Assembly: GCA_020425885.1 (NCBI GenBank) | Contig: JAGQRA010000329.1 | Span: 1 to 9,469, forward strand | Origin: Planctomycetota bacterium | GTDB lineage: Bacteria; Planctomycetota; UBA1135; UBA2386 | Length of the DNA stretch: 9,469 nt | Direction of reading: 5' to 3' | Part shown: positions 1-6,874 of the stretch, piece after piece | How positions within the stretch are numbered: position 1 is the first letter of the stretch | Layout of the letters: each line of letters starts with the position of its first letter | Made by a program: the position numbers and the translations under genes | The notes under the pieces: generated by a model | The model's database searches: none | What the model was told of the DNA's origin: nothing | The model's input: the letters and a program-made list of their open reading frames with translations, nothing else

Positions 1-1
1 G

Positions 2-478
2 GCCCAGGCCGGCGACGGCGAGGCGGCGCTGCGCGTGTTCGCCGCCAACGGCGCCGCGTTGGATTCCCGATTCGGGCATCAACGCGCGCTCGAGGAGGTC
101 GGCATCCTGACCGACCTCGGCCGCACCGACGAGGCCATCCGCCGGCTAGACGTCATCCTCGCCGACACGAACGCCGAGCCGATGGCATGGGTCCAAGCCG
201 GCCTCGCGTTCGAACGACTCGGTCACGAAGACCGTGCCGCCTCGGCCATGCAGCGTGCCGCCGAGTCGGCGCCGATCGCCAACTACTATCTGGCACGACT
301 CAAGTTGCGTTCGGGCGACGCCGATACGGCGATGGATTGTCTGAAGCACGCGGCGCTTGCCGCACCAGCCGAGGTGAGACGCCTGATTCGCGAAGAGGAA
401 GGCGCCTGGCAGGAGCTGGCCGGTGACGCGCGCTTCGAACAGTTGCGAAAGCCCGTCGCGGCGACACCTGGTCGCTGA
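2..478 (+). CDS. TPR-repeat protein, 3' end only
   Basis: The reading frame is open to the left edge of the window, so the gene starts outside it. The first in-window GTG (35) is not a credible start because coding continues upstream of it. The visible 158 residues are helical and alanine-rich and form TPR-like repeats. The clearest repeat includes AWVQAGLAFERLGHEDRAA, with the usual small and aromatic spacing, followed by a second NYYLARLKLRSGDADTAMDC unit. The end (WQELAGDARFEQLRK) resembles the C-terminus of many bacterial TPR proteins. Such domains are protein-binding scaffolds; no catalytic domain is visible. The gene stops with TGA 86 bp before the pilin start. Its partner is unknown, and a role in pilus assembly would be only a guess from position. 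Confidence 0.8.
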   Translation, partial: AQAGDGEAALRVFAANGAALDSRFGHQRALEEVGILTDLGRTDEAIRRLDVILADTNAEPMAWVQAGLAFERLGHEDRAASAMQRAAESAPIANYYLARLKLRSGDADTAMDCLKHAALAAPAEVRRLIREEEGAWQELAGDARFEQLRKPVAATPGR

Positions 479-564
479 GTCGGGAGGGGAAAGAGAAACA
501 ACAGGGAAACACGAGGGCGGCCATGGGGGCCGTTCACATCAGAAGGTTGTCAGGGAGAAAACAA

Positions 565-1251
565 ATGTCCAAGCGGGAACAGGGCTTCACACTCATCGAG
601 CTGATGATCGTCGTTGCGATCATCGCCATCATCGCGTCGATCGCTATTCCGAACTTGCTCGCGGCACGTCTGAACGCGAACGAGTCGGCGGCGATCGCCA
701 CGCTCAAGAACATCTCGTCGGCGCAGGCCCAGTGCCAGGCGTCCGGCGCCATCGACACCAACAGCAACGGCCAGGGCGAGTACGGCTTCTTCGGCGAGCT
801 CTCGGGCCGCACCACGGTCCGCGGCAGCACGCTGCGCATCCAGCCGCCGGTGCTGTCGTCGGCGTTCGGTAACGTCACCGCCTCGCGCGTCACGCGGTCG
901 GGCTACCTGTTCCAGATGTACCTGCCGAGCGGGACCAGCGCCGGCCTCGCCGAAGACGCGACCGGTGGCGACACCACCAACGACAACGGCGTCAGCGCGC
1001 CGGACGCCGAGACGGTGTGGTGCTGCTACGCCTGGCCGGCGGTGCAGGGCAACTCCGGCAAGCGCACGTTCTTCATCAACCAGAGCGGCGACGTGCTCTC
1101 GACCAACGGCGCCGTTGCCCAGTACGACGGCACGGGATCGCCGCCCCTCTACGGCGCGGCCTTCGCCTCCGGTGGCAGTAACTCGCTGAGTGCGACGCTC
1201 GCGGCCAACACGGTCGCCATCGACGGCAACACCTGGACCGTCGTCCAGTAA
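565..1251 (+). CDS. Type IV pilin-like (prepilin) protein
   Basis: A 228-residue secreted prepilin. The leader is seven residues (MSKREQG) and prepilin peptidase should cut after Gly7, leaving Phe8 as residue +1 and Glu12 as the conserved +5 glutamate. A hydrophobic helix follows (about 8-30), ending in the typical IPNLLAAR. This N-terminus anchors the subunit in the inner membrane and packs it into a pilus or type II secretion pseudopilus. The rest is a Gly/Ser/Thr-rich globular domain with Cys57 and a vicinal pair Cys153-Cys154, just before a YAWP motif. An upstream in-frame ATG at 523 would add 14 residues before the leader. ATG 565 is preferred because the leader is then normal and a purine-rich AGGGAGA site lies about 7 bases upstream. 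Whether it is a major pilin or a pseudopilin cannot be told from this gene alone. Confidence 0.93.
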   Translation: MSKREQGFTLIELMIVVAIIAIIASIAIPNLLAARLNANESAAIATLKNISSAQAQCQASGAIDTNSNGQGEYGFFGELSGRTTVRGSTLRIQPPVLSSAFGNVTASRVTRSGYLFQMYLPSGTSAGLAEDATGGDTTNDNGVSAPDAETVWCCYAWPAVQGNSGKRTFFINQSGDVLSTNGAVAQYDGTGSPPLYGAAFASGGSNSLSATLAANTVAIDGNTWTVVQ

Positions 1252-1266
1252 GCAGAGTCGCCGGAT

Positions 1267-1286
1267 CGCGCGGCATGAGCCGCGCG
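1267..1286 (+). terminator. Short GC hairpin downstream of pilin
   Basis: A perfect 8-bp stem, CGCGCGGC / GCCGCGCG, closed by the tetraloop ATGA, lies 15 bases after the pilin stop codon. It has no following T-run. It is the first of two hairpins in the 134-bp spacer between the pilin and the glycosyltransferase genes. It may protect the pilin mRNA 3' end or contribute to termination. Confidence 0.5.
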
Positions 1287-1293
1287 TTCGTGC

Positions 1294-1334
1294 ACAAACG
1301 CCCGTGGTCCGCTCGCCGGACCGCGGGCGTTTGT
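1294..1334 (+). terminator. Strong 18-bp hairpin, probable transcription terminator
   Basis: The arms 1294-1311 and 1317-1334 pair over 18 bp with one T:G wobble and a 5-base loop (CTCGC). The outer stem is A/T-rich (ACAAAC / GTTTGT), so the descending arm ends in GTTTGT before CGTT. This is the form of an intrinsic terminator whose U-tract lies partly in the stem, and by symmetry it could work in both directions. It separates the highly expressed type of gene (pilin) from the glycosyltransferase unit and may allow limited read-through. Confidence 0.72.
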
Positions 1335-1385
1335 CGTTCAGCAGGGCTTGAGGTGAGGATCAGGAAGTGCCGATAGCAAGGCACG

Positions 1386-2393
1386 ATGTCGGTCGAACTC
1401 GAGCAGGCGGCGATCAAAGCCAACGAATCGCTGGTCAGCCTGATGGCGGACGGCGATGTGCCACAGCCGCGGGTCGGCCTCGAGCCCGTGTCGGCGGCCG
1501 CGCCAGCGGCGCGACGGGTGCAGAGCCTGACGATCGTCATGCCGGCGCGCAACGAGGCGGCCAACCTGGCGGCGCTGCTGGCCGAGGTCAGGGCCGAGCT
1601 CGAACGCGCGCAGCTTCCGTTCCACGAGGTGCTCGTCATCGACGACGGCTCGACCGACGACACGCCGCTGTTGGCCGAACAGGGCGGCGCCCGGCCGATC
1701 ACGCACGCCCACAGCCTCGGCAACGGCGCCGCGGTCAAGCGCGGCATCCGCGAGGCCAAGGGCGACTGGATCCTGCTGCTCGACGGCGACGGCCAGCATC
1801 CGCCGCACGAGCTCGCCGCCATGCTCGAACTCGCCGAGCACCACGACATGGTGGTCGCCTCGCGCGGCGGCCGCGGCGGCAGCGTGCATCGCAACTTCGC
1901 CAACCAGATCTACAGCCGCTTCGCCAGCTACGTCAGCGGCCGCCACATCCCCGACCTGACCAGCGGCTACCGCCTGGTCCGCGCCGACATCGCCAAGGAC
2001 CTGGTCTGGCTGCTGCCGAACACGTTCAGCTATCCGACGACGATCACGATGTCGATGCTGCGCGGCGGCTGGTCGGTTGCGTTCCATCCGTTCGCCGTGC
2101 GCCAGCGCCAGGGCAAGAGCCACATCCGACTGCTGTCGGACGGCAGCCGCTTCTTCCTGATCATCCTGCGCATCGCGACCATGTTCGCGCCGTTGCGCGT
2201 GTTCCTGCCGGTGTCCGGCGGGCTCGCCGCGCTCGGCATCGCCTGGTACGCCTACACCTGGTTCACCGAGGGCCGCTTCACCAACATGGCCGTGATGCTG
2301 CTCGGCCAGGCGACGCTGATGTTCGCGCTCGGGCTCATCGCCGAGCAGATCGCCGCGCTGCGCTTCCAGAATCTGTCGCGAGATTCGCGGTGA
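1386..2393 (+). CDS. GT2 polyprenyl-phosphate sugar synthase-like glycosyltransferase
   Basis: A 335-residue family 2 (GT-A fold) glycosyltransferase. The catalytic domain (about 48-245) shows TIVMPARNEAANL, then VIDDGSTDDT with the nucleotide-binding DDGST at 86-90. LLDGDGQHPP holds the metal-binding D133/D135, and DLTSGYRLVRAD lies at 190-201. These features match the DPM1/GtrB/ArnC branch, which transfers a sugar from a nucleotide donor to undecaprenyl or dolichyl phosphate. The segment RQGKSHIRLLSDG followed by a hydrophobic stretch is typical of that group. Two predicted membrane helices (about 262-290 and 300-325) would tether it to the inner membrane. The sugar cannot be read from sequence. 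The first ~45 residues are not conserved-looking, so Met20 is another possible start; AAGG lies four bases before the chosen ATG. The stop overlaps the next gene's GTG by 4 bp. Confidence 0.9.
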   Translation: MSVELEQAAIKANESLVSLMADGDVPQPRVGLEPVSAAAPAARRVQSLTIVMPARNEAANLAALLAEVRAELERAQLPFHEVLVIDDGSTDDTPLLAEQGGARPITHAHSLGNGAAVKRGIREAKGDWILLLDGDGQHPPHELAAMLELAEHHDMVVASRGGRGGSVHRNFANQIYSRFASYVSGRHIPDLTSGYRLVRADIAKDLVWLLPNTFSYPTTITMSMLRGGWSVAFHPFAVRQRQGKSHIRLLSDGSRFFLIILRIATMFAPLRVFLPVSGGLAALGIAWYAYTWFTEGRFTNMAVMLLGQATLMFALGLIAEQIAALRFQNLSRDSR

Positions 2394-3535
2394 CCGGCGG
2401 TGCCGGCAGCGTGCTGTTCTGCGGCGCCTGGGACGACGGGCCGGGCTACCCGCGCACGCAGGGATTGCGCCAGGGCATCGAGCGACTCGGCGTATCGGTG
2501 CGCGAGTGCCGAGTCAATGCTCTCGGCGCGCAGAAGCGCGAGCTGCTGTCGCGGCCGTGGCGCTGGCCGTTGGTCTGGTGGCGCACCCGGCGCGATCGCC
2601 GCCGGCTGCTGCGACAGCTGCGCCAGCTCTGCGCCGCCGACGCGCCGCGCTGCGTCATCGTCCCGTACCCGGGCCATCACCTGGTGGCGCCGATCAAACG
2701 CAGTAGCCCCGTGCCGGTCGTGCTCGACCTGTTCCTGTCGGCCTACGACACCGTCGTCGAGGACCGCGGCCTGTGCCGACCCGGCTCGCTCGGTGCGGCC
2801 GCGATGCAGCAGCTCGACACCCGGGCCTGCGCCGCCGCCGATCTCGTCCTGCTCGACACACCCGAGAACGCGGCCTACACCGCGACCCTGACCGGCCTGC
2901 CACCCGAGCGCTTCGCCTGGCTGCCGCTGACGGATCCCGATGCCCAAGGCTGCATCCCGTTCCCGGTCGCGAAAGCGCCGTTGCGCATCCTGTTCTTCGG
3001 CACCGGCGTGCCGTTGCACGGCCTCGACGTCTTGATCGATGCCGTGACCCGCGTCGAGGCCGTCGAGCTCGTGCTGGTCGGCGGCACCTGGGCCGACCGG
3101 GCCACGGCGCAACAACGGCTCGGCCCGCGCCTCCGCCTCGAACCCGAGTTCGTCGACCGCGCCCGGCTGCGCGAGCTGATGCGCGATTGCCACCTCGTCG
3201 CCGGCGTATTCGGCCCCAGTGGCAAGGCGCAGCGCGTGGTGCCGTGGAAGGTCGTCATCGCGTTGGCCGCGGGCCGAGCCGTGGTGACGGCCGAGACGCC
3301 GGCGATCTGCGGTTGGCTCGATGGCTCGGGCGCGGTGTTCCTGACACCGGCCGGCGATGCCGCCGCCCTCGCCGCGACGCTCACCGAACTCGCCGCCGAT
3401 CCGCTGCGGGTCGAACGCGCCGCCGCCGCGGCCTGCATGGCCTACGACCGCCACTTCGCCAGCGACCGCGCCGCCGAGCGCTGGCACCATCTGCTCGAAC
3501 GCGTCGAGACCGAGACGCGCGAGGCGACGCCGTGA
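2390..3535 (+). CDS. GT-B fold glycosyltransferase (GT4-like)
   Basis: A 381-residue soluble glycosyltransferase starting at a GTG that overlaps the previous stop (GTGA), so translation is probably coupled. The N-terminal Rossmann-like half contains VLFCGAWDDGPGYPR and VIVPYPGHHLVAP. The C-terminal half begins near residue 198 with RILFFGTGVPLHGLDVLIDA. It carries FGPSGKAQRVVPWKVVIALA (274-293) followed by AGRAVVT, which is the sugar-nucleotide binding region of GT4-type enzymes. There is no signal peptide or membrane helix, so it should act in the cytoplasm on a lipid-linked or cytosolic acceptor. Sitting between the GT2 and GT-C genes, it may extend the lipid-linked glycan. The donor and acceptor are unknown. 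A longer open frame continues upstream of GTG 2390 but is out of phase with the real GT2 gene and is not coding. Confidence 0.87.
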   Translation: MTGGAGSVLFCGAWDDGPGYPRTQGLRQGIERLGVSVRECRVNALGAQKRELLSRPWRWPLVWWRTRRDRRRLLRQLRQLCAADAPRCVIVPYPGHHLVAPIKRSSPVPVVLDLFLSAYDTVVEDRGLCRPGSLGAAAMQQLDTRACAAADLVLLDTPENAAYTATLTGLPPERFAWLPLTDPDAQGCIPFPVAKAPLRILFFGTGVPLHGLDVLIDAVTRVEAVELVLVGGTWADRATAQQRLGPRLRLEPEFVDRARLRELMRDCHLVAGVFGPSGKAQRVVPWKVVIALAAGRAVVTAETPAICGWLDGSGAVFLTPAGDAAALAATLTELAADPLRVERAAAAACMAYDRHFASDRAAERWHHLLERVETETREATP

Positions 3536-5370
3536 CCGTGGCCGAATCGAGGAAGCGCGTCGCCATGCGCGTGCGCCGCGGGCATCTGGCCGTGGCGGCG
3601 CTCGCGATCACCGCCTTCGCGGCGGCCCTGCTCGGCGCGTTCGTGTTCGACGACATCCACTCGGTGGTCGCCAACCGTGTGCTGCACGACGGCAGTAACT
3701 GGTGGCGCTGGCTCAGCGACCCGGAGGCGTTCAGCACCTCGGGCAAGATGTATCGGCCGGTCGTGCTGCTGAGCCTCGGGCTCAATCTGCAGCTCGGCGC
3801 GAGCGCGGCCAGCCTCAAGGCCGGCAATGTCCTGATCCACGCGCTGGTCGCGACGCTGGCCTTCGGTTGGCTGCGGCGCTTCGGCCTCGCCACCAGGGCG
3901 GCGTTCGCGGTGGCGGCGCTGTTCGCCGTGCATCCGCTCGCCAGCGAAGCGATCAACCTGGTCTCGGCGCGCAGCGAGCTGCTGCTCGAGGCCGGCATGT
4001 TGATCGCGCTGCGCGCGCATCTGAACTACTGCCGCGGCGGCGCCTTCGCCAAAGCCGCGGCCGGCATCGTCGCCGGCACCGTGATCGCGTGCGGCAGCAA
4101 GGAGACCGCGGTCGTGTTGCCGGGGCTGCTCCTGGTGCAGGCATATCTGGTGCGACGAGCGCCATGGCGGGCAGTCGACTGGGGCCGGGCGGTCCGCGTC
4201 GTACTGCCCGCGGTGGCGCTCGTCGTCGCCTATCTCGTGTTGCGCAAGCTGCTGCTCGGCGAGGCGACGGTGTCGCTCGCCGGTCGCACCGGCGCCGATC
4301 CGCTGAGCGGTCACGGCCGCTCCTTCGTCTGTCAGCTCGCGACGATGGGTGTGCTGCTGCCGCAGGCCGTGCTGCAGATGGTGTGCCCGGTCGGGCTGTC
4401 GCTCGATCCTTCGATCCCGTTCCGGCAGACGCTGGCCGACCCGCTCGTCATCGTCGGCTGGGCCAGCACGCTCGGCCTGCTCGGCCTCGGCCTGCTGCCG
4501 GGACCGAATGCCGCGGTGCGGCGCTTCGGCGTCGCGTTCGCGGTCGCGACAGCGCTGCCCTGGGTCGTGATCCCGCTCAACGTGCCGCTCGCCGAGCATC
4601 GACTCTACGGACCGTTGCTGGGTCTGCTGTTGATGACGGCGCCGTGGCTGCCGCGGCCCGGCGTGCGAACGTTGGCGCTGGCCGGTCTGCTGCTCGTCGG
4701 CATCGTGCAGTCCAATGCGCGGTCACTCGACTACCGCGACGAGGTCCGGTGTTGGCTGGCCGAACTCGAACGCGCCGACTCGTGGCGGGCCTGGTGGGGG
4801 CTCGGCGCGGCACACCTGCGCGATCTCGACTTCGCCGCTGCCGTTCCTTCGCTCGCGCGTGCGCATGCCGGCAACCCGCAGCACGCGACCGTGCTGCGCA
4901 ACTACGCCGAGGCGCTGTCGAGCCTGCCCGACGACTGCGCCCGCCCCGACGCCGCGCTGGCCGTGACCGCGGCCTACCTCGCGGCCCGACCGAACGACCC
5001 GTGGGCCCGGACCCTGTCGGCGCAGGCCAACCTGCAGGCCGGCCGCGTGCGCGGCGATCGCGACGCGTTCCTCGCGGCCGAACGGATCGCGCTGTCGTGC
5101 CTCGAGGTCGCCGAACCGAAGGGGCTCGTGTTCCGCATGGCCGCGGCCGCCCGCCGCGGCCTCGGCGATCTCGAAGGAGCCCTGGCGCACCTCGATCAGA
5201 GCCTCGCCATCGGCCGCGATCACGTCAGCGTGCGGCTCGACCGCGCCGCCGTGCTGCGCGACCTCGGCCGCGAGCGCGAGGCGATGCAGGAGCTGATGTG
5301 CGCGCAGCGACAGGCGCCGACCGATGCCGCCGTCATGCGCGCCCTGCGCGCGGCGCAGCCGCCGCGATAG
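3532..5370 (+). CDS. TMTC-like GT-C membrane glycosyltransferase with C-terminal TPR domain
   Basis: A 612-residue protein. About 400 N-terminal residues form a multi-spanning membrane domain, and residues ~401-612 form a helical TPR-like domain. After the first helix comes FVFDDIHSVVANRVL; the acidic pair Asp40-Asp41 in the first outside loop is the usual catalytic signature of GT-C enzymes. Further TMTC-like landmarks are YRPVVLLSLGLN (74-85), NVLIHAL (99-105), LFAVHPLASEAINLVSARSELL (130-151), SKETAVVLPGLL (189-200) and LAEHRLYGPLLGLL (353-366). Eukaryotic TMTC proteins use dolichyl-phosphate mannose to O-mannosylate secreted proteins and have the same GT-C plus TPR order. The GTG start overlaps the upstream stop (GTGA) with GAGG seven bases before it. 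ATG 3565, with GAGGAA ten bases upstream, is an equally good alternative and gives 601 residues. Substrate and sugar are inferred only. Confidence 0.85.
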   Translation: MTVAESRKRVAMRVRRGHLAVAALAITAFAAALLGAFVFDDIHSVVANRVLHDGSNWWRWLSDPEAFSTSGKMYRPVVLLSLGLNLQLGASAASLKAGNVLIHALVATLAFGWLRRFGLATRAAFAVAALFAVHPLASEAINLVSARSELLLEAGMLIALRAHLNYCRGGAFAKAAAGIVAGTVIACGSKETAVVLPGLLLVQAYLVRRAPWRAVDWGRAVRVVLPAVALVVAYLVLRKLLLGEATVSLAGRTGADPLSGHGRSFVCQLATMGVLLPQAVLQMVCPVGLSLDPSIPFRQTLADPLVIVGWASTLGLLGLGLLPGPNAAVRRFGVAFAVATALPWVVIPLNVPLAEHRLYGPLLGLLLMTAPWLPRPGVRTLALAGLLLVGIVQSNARSLDYRDEVRCWLAELERADSWRAWWGLGAAHLRDLDFAAAVPSLARAHAGNPQHATVLRNYAEALSSLPDDCARPDAALAVTAAYLAARPNDPWARTLSAQANLQAGRVRGDRDAFLAAERIALSCLEVAEPKGLVFRMAAAARRGLGDLEGALAHLDQSLAIGRDHVSVRLDRAAVLRDLGREREAMQELMCAQRQAPTDAAVMRALRAAQPPR

Positions 5371-5395
5371 GGGGGGGGCGGCTCTCAGCTCTCAG
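5370..5395. repeat. G9 homopolymer and tandem CTCTCAG in a convergent gap
   Basis: Nine consecutive G residues (5370-5378) begin with the last base of the TAG stop of the GT-C gene. A 7-bp unit CTCTCAG is then repeated twice directly (5382-5388, 5389-5395) and runs into the stop of the convergent TatD gene. Because the G-tract lies after the stop, slippage would not change either protein. Confidence 0.6.
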
Positions 5396-6141
5396 CCGAA
5401 CAGGCGGACCGCGTTCTGCCAGGTCAGCTCGGCGGCTTCGTCGGTGCCGATGCCCCGCACCGCGGCCAGCGCCGCGACGGTGTGCACGAGGTAGGCCGGC
5501 TCGTTGCGCTTGCCGCGGTAGGGCTGCGGCGGCAGGAACGGGGCGTCGGTCTCGACCAGGACGCGGTCATCGGGGACGAACGCGGCGGCCGCGCGCAGGG
5601 CGTCGTTCTTCTTGTAGGTCAGCGGCCCGGCGAATGAGACGTAGAAGCCGAGGTCGAGTGCGATGCGTGCCTCGGCTTCGGTGCCCGAGAAGCAATGCAT
5701 GACACCGCGCGTCGGCGGCTCGGCGCGCAGGGTCTCGAACAACGGCTCGAACGCGTCGCGGCAGTGCAGGATGACGGGCAGGCCGAGCTCGCGCGCGAGC
5801 GCGAGGTGGGCGCGCAGCGAAGCCTGCTGTTGATCGAGCGGGGTGCGGTCGCGGTAGCAGTCGAGCCCGGTCTCGCCGATGGCGGCGCAGCCCGGCGTGC
5901 GCGCGAGGGCGTCGATGCGCGGCCAATCGGCGGCGAATCGCGTGGCGTCGTTGGGATGCAGGCCCGCACTCCAGCGCACCCCGGGCAGCGAGGCGTGCTC
6001 GCGGCAACGCTCGGCGGTGTCGGCGTCGATGGCGACGGTGATCATCGCGGTGACGCCGGCGGTGACGGCGCGGGCGTGCTCGGCGACAGGGTCGCCGTCG
6101 TCGTAGAAACCGAGGTGGCAGTGGGTGTCGAAGATCGGCAT
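5392..6141 (-). CDS. tatD: TatD-family metal-dependent DNase/hydrolase
   Basis: A 249-residue TIM-barrel amidohydrolase, full length for the family. All expected metal ligands are visible: FDTHCHLG with His7 and His9, IGETGLDCYR with Glu90, PVILHCRDA with His126, VMHCFSG with His149, and LVETDAPFL with Asp199. GLHPND at 60-65 is also typical. TatD proteins are cytoplasmic Mg-dependent 3'-5' exonucleases acting on DNA, reported in DNA repair and degradation, although the exact role of each paralogue (TatD, YcfH, YjjV) differs. This could equally be the YcfH-type paralogue. The gene is convergent with the GT-C gene, only 21 bp apart, and has 94 bp between its start and the hypothetical gene upstream. 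No strong ribosome binding site is seen before its ATG. Confidence 0.93.
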   Translation of the reverse strand: MPIFDTHCHLGFYDDGDPVAEHARAVTAGVTAMITVAIDADTAERCREHASLPGVRWSAGLHPNDATRFAADWPRIDALARTPGCAAIGETGLDCYRDRTPLDQQQASLRAHLALARELGLPVILHCRDAFEPLFETLRAEPPTRGVMHCFSGTEAEARIALDLGFYVSFAGPLTYKKNDALRAAAAFVPDDRVLVETDAPFLPPQPYRGKRNEPAYLVHTVAALAAVRGIGTDEAAELTWQNAVRLFG

Positions 6142-6235
6142 CGTGAGCGTCCGGGTCGCACGGTAGCGTCCGAGGTTCGGGTCGCGAGTGATGACGTGTC
6201 GATTGTGGCGTTGGGCGGAACAGCCCGGCTGTCGG

Positions 6236-6691
6236 TCACGTCAGGAGAGGCGCCAAGTCCTCGCCCCACGGGATGAAGCCGAGGAGGCGGCGAGGACGCT
6301 CCTCGTACATCGGTTGTCCGCGCTCCTGCGGAGGCCATCGGACGACGCCCAGCATGGCAGGTCGTCCAAGTGAGATCGAAGCTGGTGGATCCTCGAGCCC
6401 GGCCAGTGCCTCGGCCCACCAAGCCTCGACCCGTGCGACCGTCTCGTCTGTCCAGTTCCGTGCATTCCAGCCTGCCAAGTCGCTCCGCCCGCAAACCCCG
6501 ATCCAGTAGTGACTGCCGGACACGGTTTGGATCACCACGTAGTCCGCATCAACACTCGCCATGGAGATCCACGTGAGGATGCCGACGCCGCGCACCTCGG
6601 ACCACGCGATGGGCTCGCCGTCAAAATCCAAACCTTCCCGGTCCCGAGCAATGCTCGCGGGGAAACGAATCGTGCAGAGCCGGGACAGCAT
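6236..6691 (-). CDS. Hypothetical protein, 151 residues
   Basis: I do not recognise this protein. The 151-residue frame has codon choice consistent with a real gene (mostly G/C third positions), though less extreme than its neighbours. It is rich in tryptophan (nine or so, including WNARNW and AWWAEA). The first half looks beta-rich (LDFDGEPIAW, GVGILTWISM, YVVIQTVSGSHYWIGV) and is followed by a helix (DETVARVEAWWAEALAGL), a pattern loosely like a PH-type or small beta-barrel domain. There is no signal peptide or membrane helix. ATG 6691 is the first standard start, but it has no clear ribosome site and the frame stays open with coding-like content for about 50 codons upstream. The gene may therefore be 5'-truncated or start at a non-standard codon. 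Local GC is lower by eye than the flanks, suggesting accessory DNA. Confidence 0.6.
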   Translation of the reverse strand: MLSRLCTIRFPASIARDREGLDFDGEPIAWSEVRGVGILTWISMASVDADYVVIQTVSGSHYWIGVCGRSDLAGWNARNWTDETVARVEAWWAEALAGLEDPPASISLGRPAMLGVVRWPPQERGQPMYEERPRRLLGFIPWGEDLAPLLT

Positions 6692-6776
6692 CGTGTTGCG
6701 GGAATCGTACCCGCCGATGATGGAGAACTCACCGCTGGGGTGAGGTGTGATGTCCGCCCAAGCGACAGGAGCTGTC

Positions 6777-6830
6777 GAGCCGCGAGGAACACCAAGGCAA
6801 GGGAAGCCCCTCGCGCGCGGCTCGCGGCTC
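6777..6830. repeat. Perfect 10-bp inverted repeat with 34-base spacer
   Basis: GAGCCGCGAG (6777-6786) is the exact reverse complement of CTCGCGGCTC (6821-6830). An alternative, shorter pairing of CGCGAGG (6781-6787) with CCTCGCG (6809-6815) is also possible. It lies between two divergent starts, about 80 bp before the small ORF, so it may be an operator-like site or a transcript hairpin. High GC makes chance pairings common. Confidence 0.45.
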
Positions 6831-6874
6831 AGTCGCAGAGACGATCAGTCACGGGCACCGCGGGCCCGATGCAG

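Noticed and set aside
523..564. 14-residue N-terminal extension of the pilin from ATG 523
   Set aside because: It would push the prepilin leader to 21 residues. ATG 565 gives a normal 7-residue leader and has a good ribosome site.
1367..2389. Upstream two-fifths of a 722-codon + strand open frame that continues into the GT-B gene
   Set aside because: It is the out-of-frame shadow of the GT2 gene (Arg/Ala/Gly-rich, no domain). Real coding in this frame starts at GTG 2390.
2252..3490. 412-codon - strand open frame
   Set aside because: Antisense of the GT-B gene, which has clear motifs on the + strand.
2773..3531. Upstream part of an 865-codon + strand open frame that runs into the GT-C gene
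   Set aside because: It overlaps the GT-B gene in another frame, with Arg/Pro-rich low-complexity translation. The recognisable GT-C protein begins at 3532 or 3565.
3442..4599. 385-codon - strand open frame
   Set aside because: Antisense of the GT-C gene; composition is Arg/Gln/Glu/His-rich with no fold-like pattern.
3702..5702. 666-codon + strand open frame
   Set aside because: An arginine-rich shadow of the GT-C gene that runs through its stop into antisense of tatD. It has no recognisable domain; long stop-free frames are expected at this GC.
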